From positions 1,980,120 through 2,044,119 of the forward strand of contig NZ_KB455575.1 of assembly GCF_000341735.1 (NCBI RefSeq): a DNA stretch of 64,000 bases, in the 5' to 3' direction. The position numbers and the translations under genes are program-made. This DNA comes from Methylotuvimicrobium buryatense 5G. Lineage in GTDB: Bacteria; Pseudomonadota; Gammaproteobacteria; Methylococcales; Methylomonadaceae. Under the pieces are notes generated by a model, which ran no database searches, was not told the origin of the DNA, and worked only from the letters and a program-made list of their open reading frames with translations. Of this stretch, positions 38,796 to 47,041 are shown in pieces. Within the stretch, counting starts at the first letter, position 1. Each line of letters starts with the position of its first letter.

Positions 38796-38994
38796 GCTGT
38801 AAGAGGATTATTAAAAAATGAATACTGTATGTAATTGAAAGAAAACTGTTGTGTCATTGAATATTGCTGGAAACTCGGCTTGAAATAAAAATCAAGGAGT
38901 CCATACAAGTCCGACATTTACAATAGTCTCGCTTTGAAGGCGGATGATGGGGCTTGACTTCTCCAAACCCTGCAATGATTTTTTGATCAAGTAT

Positions 38995-40449
38995 CTAGTG
39001 AGCTTGTTTATCACACTCATTCATTAATGCATTGACCCCGGTCGCCACGCACTTCGCGTGCCATCCGGTCATCGCAACTTTGTTCCCCGTTTTTTTATAT
39101 AAGTGAATGAGCTTAGGCATCAATTGGGGCGGCTCCCCTAAGACCTGGTTGGCCGATAACGCAGACTTCAATCCTTCATCGGCGGATTTTTTTTCGGCTA
39201 TGGCGATCAATTCCATGTGTTGAGGCAATAAAGAATCCGGGGATAATTCATCCTTCTTCAAAACCGCAATAGCTTCTGCGTTCAACCCGACGGATTTATA
39301 CGCTTTGAAAGCGCTGTAATGAAGATAAGGAACATTGCCTGCTTGAGTCGTCATCATCTTATCAACCAGTTTTGTCACCGTGGGTGCATTGAGCTTAACC
39401 AGCGATCTATTGAGATCGCGCATTAAAGCCAAGCCATCAAGAAAACTTTTGACAGAGGGACTGTTTTTCACACCCACCCATTGCGTTATTCTCTTTTCCG
39501 GTCTCGGGGCTCCTGAATGAACGGTCTTAATGTAATCACGAATCGTGTCCTGACGCTCTTTGGTATCGTAATGTTTTTTGCGTAACCAATCTCGAGCCTC
39601 GAGAATACTCTCGGAAACACCGGTTATCATAGGAGTAAAATCGACCTCCATCCTTTTGGAATCGATTTTGAAAGAATCGGAAGCCATTTCTAAAAGAGAT
39701 TCCCTGGATTTTTTTTGTTCCTCATTCAATTCGTCCCAGCGTTTCATTCGCCCCAACAACTCATACATGCCGATGCTGTTATAACCGGCGGCAATGAGAA
39801 GATCCGTGCCGAGTTTATCCGCATCGTCTTCTTGAGAACGGTCCAAGACAGGAATGGCCGCACTTTGAATCATTTCCAAAGCCGCCTCATTGGCCAGCAA
39901 AGGCAAAGTCTTTTGAGCAATAAGCTGGGTTCTCAATGCAAGATTTGTCAGCCCGTGGATATAATTCCATATTTCTTCGGCATTTCCGGTAATGTGATGT
40001 CCCAGCAAGACATGACTATATTCATGCGCCAACAAAGCCGCTAGCTCATCCTCGCTTTCGATGTCCAGTAATATGCCAAAGGGTACGAATATGGCGCCGT
40101 CTTCGGTGGCGTTAGCCGAATATGAAGAGTCCGGGACCACGAACACATGCGCGGGCTCCGGAATATCCGTATAAGCTTTTTGAAGGCGCGCCAGAATTTC
40201 ATTCAAGTAAGCATCAAGCTCAGCCTGCCGGGCGATACCGAAATACGCGCGGCGAAAATTCAATCCCTTCTCGGGATTGGGCGCGTCCCTAGACAAACCT
40301 TTTACTGTGCCGGGAGGCAATAGCGGGGATTGATCGGCATCGCTCAGTCTCGCGGTGAATGTCGAACAGCCTGAGGACAATAGCGCAATGCCTATGACAA
40401 AAGACTTAATCGCTCTTTTGAGTGGCGAATTAGTATTAACACGCGCCAT
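38995..40449 (-). CDS. M48-family zinc metalloprotease lipoprotein
   Basis: A 484-residue protein with a lipoprotein signal (GIALLSSGCST, Cys28). The zinc site is HEYSH at 142-146 (LLAHEYSHVLLGHH), with the third ligand expected in QEDDADKLGTDLL. This matches the LoiP/BepA M48 group, which degrades misfolded outer-membrane proteins. The C-terminal ~120 residues are helical and TPR-like (YSAFKAYKSVGLNAEAIAVL). It is the last gene of an operon with the CHASE2 protein and a small secreted protein; the upstream stop overlaps its start by 1 bp. Confidence 0.9.
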   Translation of the reverse strand: MARVNTNSPLKRAIKSFVIGIALLSSGCSTFTARLSDADQSPLLPPGTVKGLSRDAPNPEKGLNFRRAYFGIARQAELDAYLNEILARLQKAYTDIPEPAHVFVVPDSSYSANATEDGAIFVPFGILLDIESEDELAALLAHEYSHVLLGHHITGNAEEIWNYIHGLTNLALRTQLIAQKTLPLLANEAALEMIQSAAIPVLDRSQEDDADKLGTDLLIAAGYNSIGMYELLGRMKRWDELNEEQKKSRESLLEMASDSFKIDSKRMEVDFTPMITGVSESILEARDWLRKKHYDTKERQDTIRDYIKTVHSGAPRPEKRITQWVGVKNSPSVKSFLDGLALMRDLNRSLVKLNAPTVTKLVDKMMTTQAGNVPYLHYSAFKAYKSVGLNAEAIAVLKKDELSPDSLLPQHMELIAIAEKKSADEGLKSALSANQVLGEPPQLMPKLIHLYKKTGNKVAMTGWHAKCVATGVNALMNECDKQAH

Positions 40450-40856
40450 TATTTACATCCGTCATTATTACCAGGAACAGATGTATTTATATAGTCTATC
40501 GAATAACTGCTGGCTCTATCGCAGGTAGCCGTTACCAACGGTTTTTCCGTGGTCCCTATATCGAATTGGTCCAACCATACCATCCCGCGATCCCCATTGA
40601 TTAAAACATAGCCAGCTGATGAACTCTCCACTATCGGTATTGGCAATGTCGGCAGGTCGTTTATGGTAGCTTCACCGATGCGATTAAAACTCGTTCCATC
40701 GCGATGATATAAAGTGAGTGAATCACTATTGAACCTGACTATCATTTGACGTGCCTCGTCAGAATTATCCTTGGATTCATCGGCTTGCGCGAACGAACCG
40801 AGATTCAATGAAAATATAGCTATGTAAAACAATATCGTACTGGACTTAAATTTCAT
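40449..40856 (-). CDS. Small secreted protein of unknown function
   Basis: A 135-residue protein with a signal peptide (ILFYIAIFSLNLGSFAQADE). I chose ATG 40856, preceded by AAAAGG at suitable distance; a TTG 18 bp upstream is also in frame. The mature part has beta-rich segments (MIVRFNSDSLTLYHRDGTSF, GYVLINGDRGMVWLDQFDIG) and two C-terminal Cys. I do not recognise a family. It overlaps the M48 protease start by 1 bp and follows the CHASE2 gene by 38 bp. Confidence 0.7.
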   Translation of the reverse strand: MKFKSSTILFYIAIFSLNLGSFAQADESKDNSDEARQMIVRFNSDSLTLYHRDGTSFNRIGEATINDLPTLPIPIVESSSAGYVLINGDRGMVWLDQFDIGTTEKPLVTATCDRASSYSIDYINTSVPGNNDGCK

Positions 40857-40894
40857 TTTTTGTGGCCTTTTCAAGATGAATAGAATGGGTTAGG

Positions 40895-42466
40895 TTAATG
40901 GCGTTCCTGTTGAATCACGCGAATGATCAATTCATAAAGCAATAAAAAACTGAGCCAGTGGACTGCCGGGTAGTGATACTGCGTATAAAGAACAAATGAC
41001 AGGGCTACAATCAGCAATACCGCGAACAGCCTTAGGCCGAACTGGTAAAAACGCGGCTTCGCGCGAAGCACGACTGCGATCGACCAGGAAACAACCATTG
41101 CCATACTTATCAATATAAAATCGAACACTCTTCCTTTATTATGGCTGTAGTAATCCCGACCGTAAGTCATTAAATTATCGAGCGCCATCGCGTGCAGATA
41201 AACGCCTGGAAGTTGACCATGGACCGGCGTGAGCACCAGATCATGCATTGCGGACAACCCCGAACCAATCAATACGATTTTGCCCTTGAGTACATCATGA
41301 ACTTTATCGAAGTTGGTTAGGTCATGAGCCAAAACAGTCACTGTATAGGCGCAAGGCTGACGCGTCTTCTCCATGATGTCGTCGTCAAATCCGGAAATGA
41401 AAGTATGAAATATGGACTTAACAAAAGACTGAAAACGATCGGCTTCCGTTGGGTTAATCAGATCGCATTCGCTCAAACGCACCAGCTTTTTGGTCTCCAT
41501 GATTTTTGAAACAGCACGCCCCCAATGCGGGGTCAACGGTCTGCATAATGCTTTACCCGATAAAAGGTTTGTCGGTTCCACGCATCCGATAGAGCTGTCG
41601 GCAGAACACGCCTCTCTGTAAAGCCGTAGCGCCGGCGTTGCAATACTTTGATCAGGATTACAGCTATCATTTTGCGCCTCGCCGGATTTGCTTGCCGGAA
41701 GCAGCAGCGGATAACCGCGACCAAAATTCGACCATTCCACGGGAGCTAATTCCACACCCTTTATATGCCCGAATACATTTTTTCGTGAAGTATCGGCTCC
41801 TTGAGCCAGAATGAGCGGTACTTTAAATCTGGCTAGGTCTTCCTCTAATTCCTTGCGCGCCTTGTCTAAGGTCTTGTCGTCCGCGCGGTAATTATTAAAC
41901 TGAACATCGAAAAAGACAGCCTTAGGCTGATTTTTCAATACCCGATGGAGTAAACGGGAGTACCAATCATAATGCGGCGGCCAGGCCTGTCCTTCCTTGA
42001 TTAAGGTATTGTCATTGATTAAAACCACCACTATTTCATTTTGTGCTTCCGAGCCATAAAATGGCGCCGCTATACGATCGATTATGAATTCCGAATAATC
42101 ATCGGCCGCCTTCTTTATGCCAAAAGGTGATGCTTTATCCAATAGAAAATTAGTCAGCATCCATGACAAAAAAATCACTGCGGCAACGGAAAACGTTCTT
42201 CCCTGAAAAATGACTTCTCGAACCTTATTAATATCACCCTTCAAATCGGAAATTGAAAATAAATTTAAAGCATTTTTAATTCCTTCACGAATGCGCCCTC
42301 GAACCTCAACCCTAAATTCACCATCGCTACAAAAACTAACCGTAGGTTTAAAACATTTGACATATAAATCCTCTACGCTTTTTAAATTATCCTGACTTTG
42401 GCGAGACGATGAATCCTTGTTATTTGTCTCATTCAAACCGGTATTTGTAATGGTTTTGTTATCCAA
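40895..42466 (-). CDS. CHASE2-domain membrane protein without an output domain
   Basis: A 523-residue protein. After a Ser/Asn-rich N-terminus there is one membrane helix (FSVAAVIFLSWMLTNFLLD, about 91-112). A CHASE2 extracytoplasmic sensor domain follows, with NEIVVVLINDNTLIKEGQAW, AVFFDVQFNNYRADD and GKIVLIGSGLSAMHDLVLTP. Three C-terminal membrane helices end the protein (FDFILISMAMVVSWSIAVVL). CHASE2 is normally joined to a kinase, cyclase or GGDEF domain; none is present. It is first in an operon with a secreted protein and an M48 protease, and divergent from an ECF sigma operon 1.28 kb away. Confidence 0.88.
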   Translation of the reverse strand: MDNKTITNTGLNETNNKDSSSRQSQDNLKSVEDLYVKCFKPTVSFCSDGEFRVEVRGRIREGIKNALNLFSISDLKGDINKVREVIFQGRTFSVAAVIFLSWMLTNFLLDKASPFGIKKAADDYSEFIIDRIAAPFYGSEAQNEIVVVLINDNTLIKEGQAWPPHYDWYSRLLHRVLKNQPKAVFFDVQFNNYRADDKTLDKARKELEEDLARFKVPLILAQGADTSRKNVFGHIKGVELAPVEWSNFGRGYPLLLPASKSGEAQNDSCNPDQSIATPALRLYREACSADSSIGCVEPTNLLSGKALCRPLTPHWGRAVSKIMETKKLVRLSECDLINPTEADRFQSFVKSIFHTFISGFDDDIMEKTRQPCAYTVTVLAHDLTNFDKVHDVLKGKIVLIGSGLSAMHDLVLTPVHGQLPGVYLHAMALDNLMTYGRDYYSHNKGRVFDFILISMAMVVSWSIAVVLRAKPRFYQFGLRLFAVLLIVALSFVLYTQYHYPAVHWLSFLLLYELIIRVIQQERH

Positions 42467-43747
42467 GATTATCAGCCTCTTTCAAAATCGATTCCTGCAA
42501 TGCCTTAAGTTGCTATTATTCAATCCCCAACAGCGAATACAAGTTGGGTGAGTATCAGCCCCACGGCCATTCTCGTTCCCACGCTGGAGCGTGGGAACGA
42601 TAGGGTGTGTGAATAATTACTTGCCGAAGGGTTATTCAACACATACATTAAAAACGGCTAATAACCTAGCATCCCTCATCTTCAAAAAGAAAAGACTGAT
42701 TACTTTGCTTTCATATATTGAGCATTTGTTACTAGGCTTAATCGCTCAAACCTTACGTTTGGTTCAATAGTGCAATAATTTTTTTAAGAAATCGCTCCAA
42801 TAATCCTTACCGGACGGACTTTGTGTATCTTGAAACATCAGAACGACTCTAACGCACAATCAACCATGTCTTTGAAAAGAATATTTTCAAAGACGGATAC
42901 TTAGGATCAGGCATCAAATAAATCACGCAACGCCATGATTTTTTCGTATACACGGCGCGCAAGCGGGCGTTAAGCGAAGCTATATAACTGTTTGTGCAAC
43001 GAAGAAGACGGACAAAAAGTCCTATCGGTCGCCTAAGTTATAAAAAGCTCGCTTAGCTAGATTGATGAAATTCCGTGCTACTGCGGACAGTTATTGGGCG
43101 GATACAGGGATAGATAATATGTACGCGCCTTGATAAGACGATGCCTGACGGCTTGACGCGGTAGAGAATGGATGATAGATAAAGCGGAGTACAGCAATTG
43201 TATATTGTTGTTATTATTCATAGCCGATATTTTTTAATGCTCTATCTCTTCCGGATAGATTTTGTTTTTGAGTTGAAATGTGGCAAAAAAACCGCCACCA
43301 CTACAATAAGTATTTAGTACACAATCTTAAAAAACATCTGACTGCATGGATTCCCCCCCCCAACTCATCCAAAACATGACGAACGAGCCTCATGACTAAT
43401 GAGCAATCATATTAAATTGTGCATAGGGTTTATGCCTTTTGCTTTACAGTGCGCAAAAAAAAGCTAACCTACGCCGTAGTCATAAACCTTAAGCGAAGAT
43501 TAACGTTGTTTCCATATTTTTTCAATCAAAAATTACCATTCTTTTATTAGGAATTTTTTCGCGCATTTACTCAAAAACGTCCAACCCCTTTATTTTTTTG
43601 ATGCGCCGCGCGCTTCTTGTCTTTTACGAGACGATCTTGTTTAATAGCAGCCATACGACGATAGCCTGACAATTCTTAAGGTTGATTTGATCGTCAACAA
43701 CCTTTTCAACCCAACTTTTCAAACGCCTGCTTAGGATCCTCACGTTT
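42467..43747. other. 1.28-kb non-coding region between divergent operons
   Basis: AT-rich with no open frame of interest. It contains a perfect 12-bp-arm hairpin at 42575-42600 and another inverted repeat GTCTTTGAAAA/TTTTCAAAGAC at 42868-42894. Positions 43000-43200 have no recognised similarity; 43340-43740 is very AT-rich and should hold the promoter of the sigma factor operon. Degraded genes or an unrecognised small RNA are possible. Confidence 0.45.
42575..42600. repeat. Perfect hairpin CGTTCCCACGCT-GG-AGCGTGGGAACG
   Basis: Twelve-base arms with a two-base loop. There is no downstream T-run, so it is not a standard terminator. A partial relative (GCGTGGGAACGATGAAAAACG) is at about 22350. 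Such sequences are commonly dispersed in gammaproteobacterial genomes. Confidence 0.7.
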
Positions 43748-44341
43748 ATGGGCGAACTGATTTCAACTCAAATCGACACGCTTTTAAACCAAATTGCCGC
43801 CGGCAACGATAAAGCCATTGAAACGCTGTACCGACATTACCATCGCCCTCTATTCGCCTTTGTTCGACATCTCATTAATGCCGATGAAGCTGCCGACGAC
43901 ATCGTTCACGATACGTTTATGGCGGTATGGAAAAACCCCTTAAATTTCAACGGCCGCAGCAAGTTTTTTACCTGGTTGTGCGCAATTGCAAAAAACAAAA
44001 CATTGGACCATCAGCGTAAAATCCGACGACATCAGCGATTACCCATTGATGAATGGGATGATGACTTAGCAGATACCGCTGCCGATGCATCATGGGATGT
44101 ACAGGGGCATTTTGAGGACATTGAGTTGAATGAAATTATGCAAGGCTGTATCGATGCACTGCCTTTGCCGCAACGCGAAGCAACTTATTGGGTTTATTAT
44201 CAGGATCTGCGACTGGAAGAGGTTGCTCGATTACAAAACAGCCCGGCAAACACTATTAAAACCCGTCTTCTTCATGCACGCTCGAAATTGCGGGATTGCT
44301 TGGAAAAGGTTTTTAGTCTCGCGGATACGGAGAAAGGATAA
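43748..44341 (+). CDS. ECF-type RNA polymerase sigma factor
   Basis: A 197-residue sigma-70 family protein. Region 2 is LYRHYHRPLFAFVRHLINAD, then DDIVHDTFMAVWKNP and GRSKFFTWLCAIAKNKTLDH. Region 4 is CIDALPLPQREATYWVYYQD, then LRLEEVARLQNSPANTIKTR. The length is typical for ECF sigma factors. Its TAA/ATG junction overlaps the anti-sigma gene by 1 bp, and a caspase gene follows, so it probably controls its own operon. A target promoter motif could not be recognised. Confidence 0.94.
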   Translation: MGELISTQIDTLLNQIAAGNDKAIETLYRHYHRPLFAFVRHLINADEAADDIVHDTFMAVWKNPLNFNGRSKFFTWLCAIAKNKTLDHQRKIRRHQRLPIDEWDDDLADTAADASWDVQGHFEDIELNEIMQGCIDALPLPQREATYWVYYQDLRLEEVARLQNSPANTIKTRLLHARSKLRDCLEKVFSLADTEKG

Positions 44342-44976
44342 TGACCGATTCAGACTTGCATCATTTTCGCGAACTGCTTCCTTTTTGGGTTAACGGCACC
44401 TTGGACGAAGATCAGCAACGGTTCATGCGGGAATTCTTGCAACATCACCCTGAGCTACAAGACGAAGTTGATTTCAATCATGCCATACGTCATGCGGTTA
44501 AAGCCGTTAGCAATAGATGCTCGACCGATGCCGGTTTACAGCGCTTATTGCAAGCAAGCCGTACTGATCGCCGTCATCGCTTAATCGGCTGGCAGCGGCA
44601 GTTAAAAAGCATCTGTCATGACTGGGGATTAACCCCTGCTTTTGCGGTAATGACCTTAATCGTAGCCGTTCAAAGTATGCTGCTTTGGGGACCCTACCGA
44701 ATCGACGACACGAAGACAGCACTGAAGTCATACCGTAGTATGCCGGAAGCTACCGGCACTGCGGACATCAAGATCACTGTCGACCCCGGCACCGATTTTG
44801 GGGAGTTGGTAATTTTGCTCCGGCAAAACGGTGCGCGCATCGTAAACGGCCCTTCGGAAAGCGGCGAATTGTGGCTTTCATTGGATGAGCGCAATCAACT
44901 GGATCATGTCGTTCAACAATTACTCGGCGCGACGGGCATTATGGATGTCATGCCGATTGAACCCGGCGATGGCTAG
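44341..44976 (+). CDS. Anti-sigma factor, single-pass membrane protein
   Basis: A 211-residue protein. The N-terminal ~65 residues form an anti-sigma helical domain (RELLPFWVNGTLDEDQQRFM) without the zinc-finger HxxxCxxC. There is one membrane helix (LTPAFAVMTLIVAVQSMLLW, about 98-118). The C-terminal periplasmic domain reads ITVDPGTDFGELVILLRQNG and then GELWLSLDERNQ. It is expected to hold the ECF sigma factor at the membrane until a signal reaches the periplasmic domain. It starts at the sigma stop and lies 14 bp before the caspase-like gene. Confidence 0.87.
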   Translation: MTDSDLHHFRELLPFWVNGTLDEDQQRFMREFLQHHPELQDEVDFNHAIRHAVKAVSNRCSTDAGLQRLLQASRTDRRHRLIGWQRQLKSICHDWGLTPAFAVMTLIVAVQSMLLWGPYRIDDTKTALKSYRSMPEATGTADIKITVDPGTDFGELVILLRQNGARIVNGPSESGELWLSLDERNQLDHVVQQLLGATGIMDVMPIEPGDG

Positions 44977-44990
44977 AAGCCACATCAACG

Positions 44991-46358
44991 ATGCAATTCA
45001 ATCATTTGTTCGGTTCATGGATACTCGGCTGCGCATTCGGTTTGATCGGTGTTTGTTGGGCTGATGAAGCCGCTCATCTACCGCAGCGTCATGCATTGAT
45101 ACTTGCTAATAGCGCCTATACCAACAGTCCATTACTCAACCCGCGAAACGATGCGGAATTAATGGCTTCCACATTGCGGCAGCTCGGGTTTGAGGTCGGC
45201 ATTGAACACAATCTCAATCGCGAGCAACTGTTCGCATCAACGCGTAAATTCAGCGAGCGCTTGCCATCGGGCGCCATCGGTCTGGTCTTTTATGCCGGCC
45301 ACGGCATACAAGTCAATGGCAGCAATTATCTAGTGCCCGTCGACATGCAGCCGACGGGAGAGCAAAGCGTCCCCCTCAAGGCGTTTCCGCTGCAAAGTCT
45401 CATCGACCGCCTACATGCTGCCTCGTCCGCGGTCAATATCGTCATTCTGGATGCATGCCGCAATAATCCGTTTCGCCCTTCCTCCCGCAATCGTTACCGG
45501 GATTTTGCCAATCTCGGTCTGGCCAAAACCGTCATTCCCAAGGGCACGGTCATCGCCTATTCAACCGCGCCGGGCCAGTTGGCCGAGGATGGAGCCGGCC
45601 GCAATAACAGTCTGTACACGAAAACGCTGACGGAACAAATGCGGCAAACAGGCCTAACGATTGAGGAAGCACTAAAAAATGTTGCCGCCATCGTTCGCAA
45701 GCAAACACTGGATGATCAACAGCCGTGGTTTGAGACCTCGTTGGTCGATGAGTTTTATTTTCTTCCTCCGCCCGGCGTCACCCTGTTGACCCACTCAAAA
45801 ACCGTATCGACGCGTTCGGGTTCAACGAGCAGTCAAAATAGAAACCTTGAACCTTCAACGTGGTACACCTCTTTACCAGCTGGAGAATGGGCTGCAGTCG
45901 AATCCCAATTAGAAAAACGGATGAAAAATCTGACCGAAGATGAAGTTCCTTTGCTTGAACATCGTGCCGAGAATAGTAATGTGATTGCGATGACAACGCT
46001 AGGATTTGCTTATCGCAATGGCTTTTTTCAGGGAAGAGGCAACAATGGGCGTGACATTATTAGAGGCGGAGCCAACAATACAAAAAGCGTATATTGGCTA
46101 CAACAAGCAGCGCTTGCAGGGTTTCCTATCGCTCAACTCGAATTGGGCGAAATGATTCTGCAAGGCATTGGAGTTGATAGCGATGAAAGTGTTGGCATGA
46201 ATTGGCTGGAGCGCGCCAGCCATTCGAATTACCCTGCCGCCAAAATCATCTATGCGCAACGGACGGCCGGCATCGACCCGTCCGTTGCATTAACGGCGGA
46301 AGGACAGTTAAAGACACTGCAAATTCTTATGGATGTCGCTAAAAAATTAAGAGAATAA
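44991..46358 (+). CDS. Secreted caspase-like (peptidase C14) protein with Sel1 repeats
   Basis: A 455-residue protein with a signal peptide (GSWILGCAFGLIGVCWADEA). The caspase domain starts HALILANSAYTNSPLLNPRN, with catalytic His104 in VFYAGHGIQVNGSNYLVP and Cys156 in IVILDACRNNPFR. After a linker, Sel1 repeats follow (MTTLGFAYRNGFFQGRGNNG; LAGFPIAQLELGEMILQGIG). It is third in the sigma/anti-sigma operon and is therefore likely under that sigma factor's control. The architecture is caspase then Sel1, the reverse of the protein at 27208-29643. Substrate unknown. Confidence 0.9.
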   Translation: MQFNHLFGSWILGCAFGLIGVCWADEAAHLPQRHALILANSAYTNSPLLNPRNDAELMASTLRQLGFEVGIEHNLNREQLFASTRKFSERLPSGAIGLVFYAGHGIQVNGSNYLVPVDMQPTGEQSVPLKAFPLQSLIDRLHAASSAVNIVILDACRNNPFRPSSRNRYRDFANLGLAKTVIPKGTVIAYSTAPGQLAEDGAGRNNSLYTKTLTEQMRQTGLTIEEALKNVAAIVRKQTLDDQQPWFETSLVDEFYFLPPPGVTLLTHSKTVSTRSGSTSSQNRNLEPSTWYTSLPAGEWAAVESQLEKRMKNLTEDEVPLLEHRAENSNVIAMTTLGFAYRNGFFQGRGNNGRDIIRGGANNTKSVYWLQQAALAGFPIAQLELGEMILQGIGVDSDESVGMNWLERASHSNYPAAKIIYAQRTAGIDPSVALTAEGQLKTLQILMDVAKKLRE

Positions 46359-46676
46359 CCGTTTTTTTCTTAATCTAGACCTATTCACACTTCGAATTTC
46401 TCCACACTGAATAAACAATATAGGGCCAGATTATCGCGAATAGGACCGATTGCAGCTCCTCGGCACGTTATTCAATGAAGCGACAATCACAAATTCATCC
46501 CCGCATGCCTAAGCCGCACTGCCATTAAGTTAAGCCGTTCGTGGTGAGCTTGTCGAACCATGGACGGCTTAACTTATCGACCCAGGCTTTTCCATTCACC
46601 CTTCGACAGGCTCAGGGCGAACGGAAAAATCCTTAACTTAATGGCAGTGATGCCTAAGCCGGGCAAAACCGAGTAA

Positions 46677-47024
46677 GGATTTGGTCATAAATAACTTACC
46701 TATTTAATGGAGGGTTAGGTTGCTCGATTGGCAAGTGTCGGCGGCAGGGCAGAATTTTGCTCCTCGGCAATTGCTGAGTTACATGGATGTAATGAATGCA
46801 GAAAATGCAGGAGCATTTTTCTGCCCTGCATCGCCTAAAGCGCCTACTGTTGATGCCCTAATACACGCCATCCATGGCGTAATGCAAAATCTGCATTCAT
46901 GCCATGCATGGCAATCAGTCACCGCCGTCAAGCCTACACGGACGTATTCACGGCGTCTTGCCAAGCGAGTTCCCGAACCCTCAACAAAGGCCATCGTTCC
47001 AGGACGTTATTTATCACGAAATCC
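46677..47024. mobile_element. Family A element (copy A2) with internal insertion of family D
   Basis: A 348-bp element with ends GGATTTGGTCATAAATAAC and GTTATTTATCACGAAATCC, flanked by TAA (46674-46676 and 47025-47027). It is the 182-bp family A element enlarged by about 166 bp, the first 86 bp of which are a family D copy (46744-46829). The core GGACGTATTCACGGCGTCT is at 46940-46958. Confidence 0.78.
46744..46829. mobile_element. Family D mini-element (copy D1)
   Basis: An 86-bp sequence whose ends GCAGGGCAGAATTTTGCTCC and GGAGCATTTTTCTGCCCTGC are inverted repeats. A second copy, about 89 bp and nearly identical inside, lies at 58454-58542 within a family C element. The shared interior reads GGCAATTGCTGAGTTACATG. 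No protein could be encoded. Confidence 0.72.
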
Positions 47025-47041
47025 TAAATAGCGCCTGCAAA

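Larger units (their letters stand above)
46359..47041. repeat. Repeat-filled intergenic region before hsdR 3' end
   Basis: This 683-bp stretch contains no gene. Positions about 46535-46625 hold two copies, in opposite senses, of a dispersed hairpin repeat (GTTCGTGGTGAGCTTGTCGA and CCTTCGACAGGCTCAGGGCG). A related copy is at 55079-55140. Positions 46677-47024 are family A copy A2. Open frames here are repeat shadows. Confidence 0.7.

Noticed and set aside
42868..42894. Rho-independent terminator
   Set aside because: The 11-bp-arm hairpin GTCTTTGAAAA/TTTTCAAAGAC is not followed by a T-run and there is no gene just upstream.
46720..47031. 103-codon open frame before hsdR end
   Set aside because: It is made of family A and D repeat DNA, shared with a similar frame at 58373-58714.
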